A stretch of DNA of 6,272 nt, taken from assembly GCA_018991295.1 (NCBI GenBank), contig JAGKSZ010000142.1, forward strand, positions 1-6,272. Direction: 5' to 3'. The position numbers were made by a program, and so were the translations under genes. The stretch is from Porphyrobacter sp. GTDB lineage: Bacteria > Pseudomonadota > Alphaproteobacteria > Sphingomonadales > Sphingomonadaceae. The notes beneath the pieces are model-generated. The model had not been told where the DNA came from, did no database searches, and saw only the letters and a program-made list of their open reading frames with translations. This document shows positions 5,218-6,272 of this stretch, one piece after another (positions within the stretch are counted from its first letter, which is position 1; the number at the start of each line of letters is the position of its first letter).

Positions 5218-6272
5218 CCGATCGGATCAACGAAGCTGGGGTCAAACCGCGGATCGTGGTGACCTTCGGCACCCGGCCCGAAGCAATCAAGATGTTCCCG
5301 GTGGTGTTTGCTCTGCGGGATAGCGGGCGGTTCGATGTCAAAGTGGTGGTGACGGCCCAACATCGCGAATTGCTCGATTCTGTGATGGCTCTGACCGGCC
5401 TCAGACCCGACCTCGACCTCGACTTGATGCTCCCAGACCAGTCGCTGGATGGCCTTGCCAGCCGTATTTTGACCCGTTTTGGGGCAGCACTCGATGAATT
5501 GCGGCCCAACAGGGTTCTGGTGCATGGCGATACGCTGACCACGATGATGGCCAGTATGGCGTGCTATTTCCGAAGGATTCCAGTGGGTCACGTCGAAGCT
5601 GGCCTGCGCAGCGGGGACATCTATTCGCCCTGGCCAGAGGAGGTGAATCGCAAGGTCACAGGCGTCATTGCCGACCTCCATTTTGCCCCGACCGAGACCG
5701 CAGCTGCCGCCTTACGTGCTGAAAACGTGAATGAAAATTCCATACACGTAACAGGCAACACGGTCATCGATGCCCTACTTTTCGCACGCACCAAAATCGC
5801 GGCCGATCCGGGCCTTGCTCCCGCCATCGCGCCGCTCAAAGAACGCTTCCGGGGCAAGCGCATCATCGCTGTCACCGCCCATCGGCGCGAGAACTTCGGT
5901 GCCGGGATGGCAGGAATTGCTGAGGCTTTGCAAAAGCTTGCAGCGCGAGACGATGTGGCGATCATCTATCCGCTCCATCCCAATCCCAATGTCGCCGGCA
6001 CGATGCGCCCGGCACTGAGTGGGCTTGCCAATATCGCGCTCATCAACCCGCTGGATTATCTCGATTTTGTCGCAATGATGGAGGCGAGCGATATCGTTCT
6101 GACGGATTCGGGCGGCATTCAGGAAGAAGCCCCGAGCCTCGGAAAACCCGTGCTGGTCATGCGCGATACGACCGAGCGGCCGGAAGGCGTCGCGGCCGGG
6201 ACTGCGCGGCTGGTGGGCACGGATGCCTCTGTAATTCTTGCCGAAACCGAACGGTTGATAGATCGGAAGAGC
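5214..6272 (+). CDS. wecB: UDP-N-acetylglucosamine 2-epimerase WecB, 3' end missing
   Basis: This is the non-hydrolysing epimerase that converts UDP-GlcNAc to UDP-ManNAc, the substrate of WecC. The frame starts at GTG 5214, overlapping the wecC stop as GTGA, and runs off the window after 353 codons. Family motifs are FGTRPEAIKM at 18-27, VTAQHRELLD, VHGDT with D106, HVEAGLRSGD with E128, SPWPEEVNR with E142, TGNTVIDALL, AHRRENFG with H223, the signature LTDSGGIQEEAPSLGKPVLV, then RDTTERPEGV. These correspond to the catalytic and UDP-binding residues known for E. coli WecB. By comparison only about 25-35 C-terminal residues are missing, including the usual HNPYGDG segment. The final codons, from the third base of ATA (6258-6260), coincide with an Illumina adapter sequence, so the trailing residues DRKS are probably not biological and the true gene sequence ends at about 6259. 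Confidence 0.94.
   Translation, partial: MTDRINEAGVKPRIVVTFGTRPEAIKMFPVVFALRDSGRFDVKVVVTAQHRELLDSVMALTGLRPDLDLDLMLPDQSLDGLASRILTRFGAALDELRPNRVLVHGDTLTTMMASMACYFRRIPVGHVEAGLRSGDIYSPWPEEVNRKVTGVIADLHFAPTETAAAALRAENVNENSIHVTGNTVIDALLFARTKIAADPGLAPAIAPLKERFRGKRIIAVTAHRRENFGAGMAGIAEALQKLAARDDVAIIYPLHPNPNVAGTMRPALSGLANIALINPLDYLDFVAMMEASDIVLTDSGGIQEEAPSLGKPVLVMRDTTERPEGVAAGTARLVGTDASVILAETERLIDRKS
6260..6272. other. Probable Illumina adapter remnant at contig end
   Basis: AGATCGGAAGAGC is identical over 13 of 13 bases to the shared stem of Illumina TruSeq-type adapters, and it ends exactly at the window edge. It lies where WecB proteins continue with a conserved, unrelated C-terminal stretch. Untrimmed read-through at a contig edge explains both facts. 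A chance genomic match of this length at precisely this place is unlikely but not excluded. Confidence 0.88.

Overview
This 6.27 kb window is GC-rich, densely coding and entirely on the + strand. It looks like the edge-to-edge content of one short-read contig from an alphaproteobacterium, most likely a sphingomonad (Sphingomonadaceae/Erythrobacteraceae). That placement is inferred from the gene families, the many GTG starts and a repeat at the left end of a type I associate with sphingomonad and xanthomonad genomes. No rRNA or other phylogenetic marker is present to confirm it.

Layout: (1) 1-103, a REP-like palindromic repeat region with two inverted copies; the contig begins inside the left copy. 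(2) 116-2029, a fused cysN-cysC gene (sulfate adenylyltransferase GTPase subunit plus APS kinase), followed with a 4-nt overlap by cysQ (2026-2805, PAP phosphatase). cysD would be expected just left of the window. (3) 2870-3807, a two-gene split glycosyltransferase of the Alg14/Alg13 (PssD/PssE, EpsE/EpsF, Cps14F/G) type, again with a 4-nt overlap. (4) 3808-3912, a 105-bp gap with a small GAAA-tetraloop hairpin just before the next start codon. (5) 3913-5217, wecC (UDP-ManNAc dehydrogenase), and from 5214 to the end a 3'-truncated wecB (UDP-GlcNAc 2-epimerase), overlapping by 4 nt.

How the genes work together: WecB converts UDP-GlcNAc to UDP-ManNAc and WecC oxidises it to UDP-ManNAcA, a uronic acid donor for an exopolysaccharide, capsule or O-antigen. 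The Alg14/Alg13-like pair is a plausible transferase of the same pathway. CysNC makes PAPS, the universal sulfate donor, and CysQ removes PAP, the by-product of PAPS use. Their position beside polysaccharide genes allows, but does not prove, that the polysaccharide is sulfated.

The last 13 bases (6260-6272) are identical to the common Illumina adapter stem. The right end is therefore very probably adapter carry-over rather than genome, and the last codons of wecB as read here should not be trusted. I found no convincing undescribed system; the genes belong to known families.
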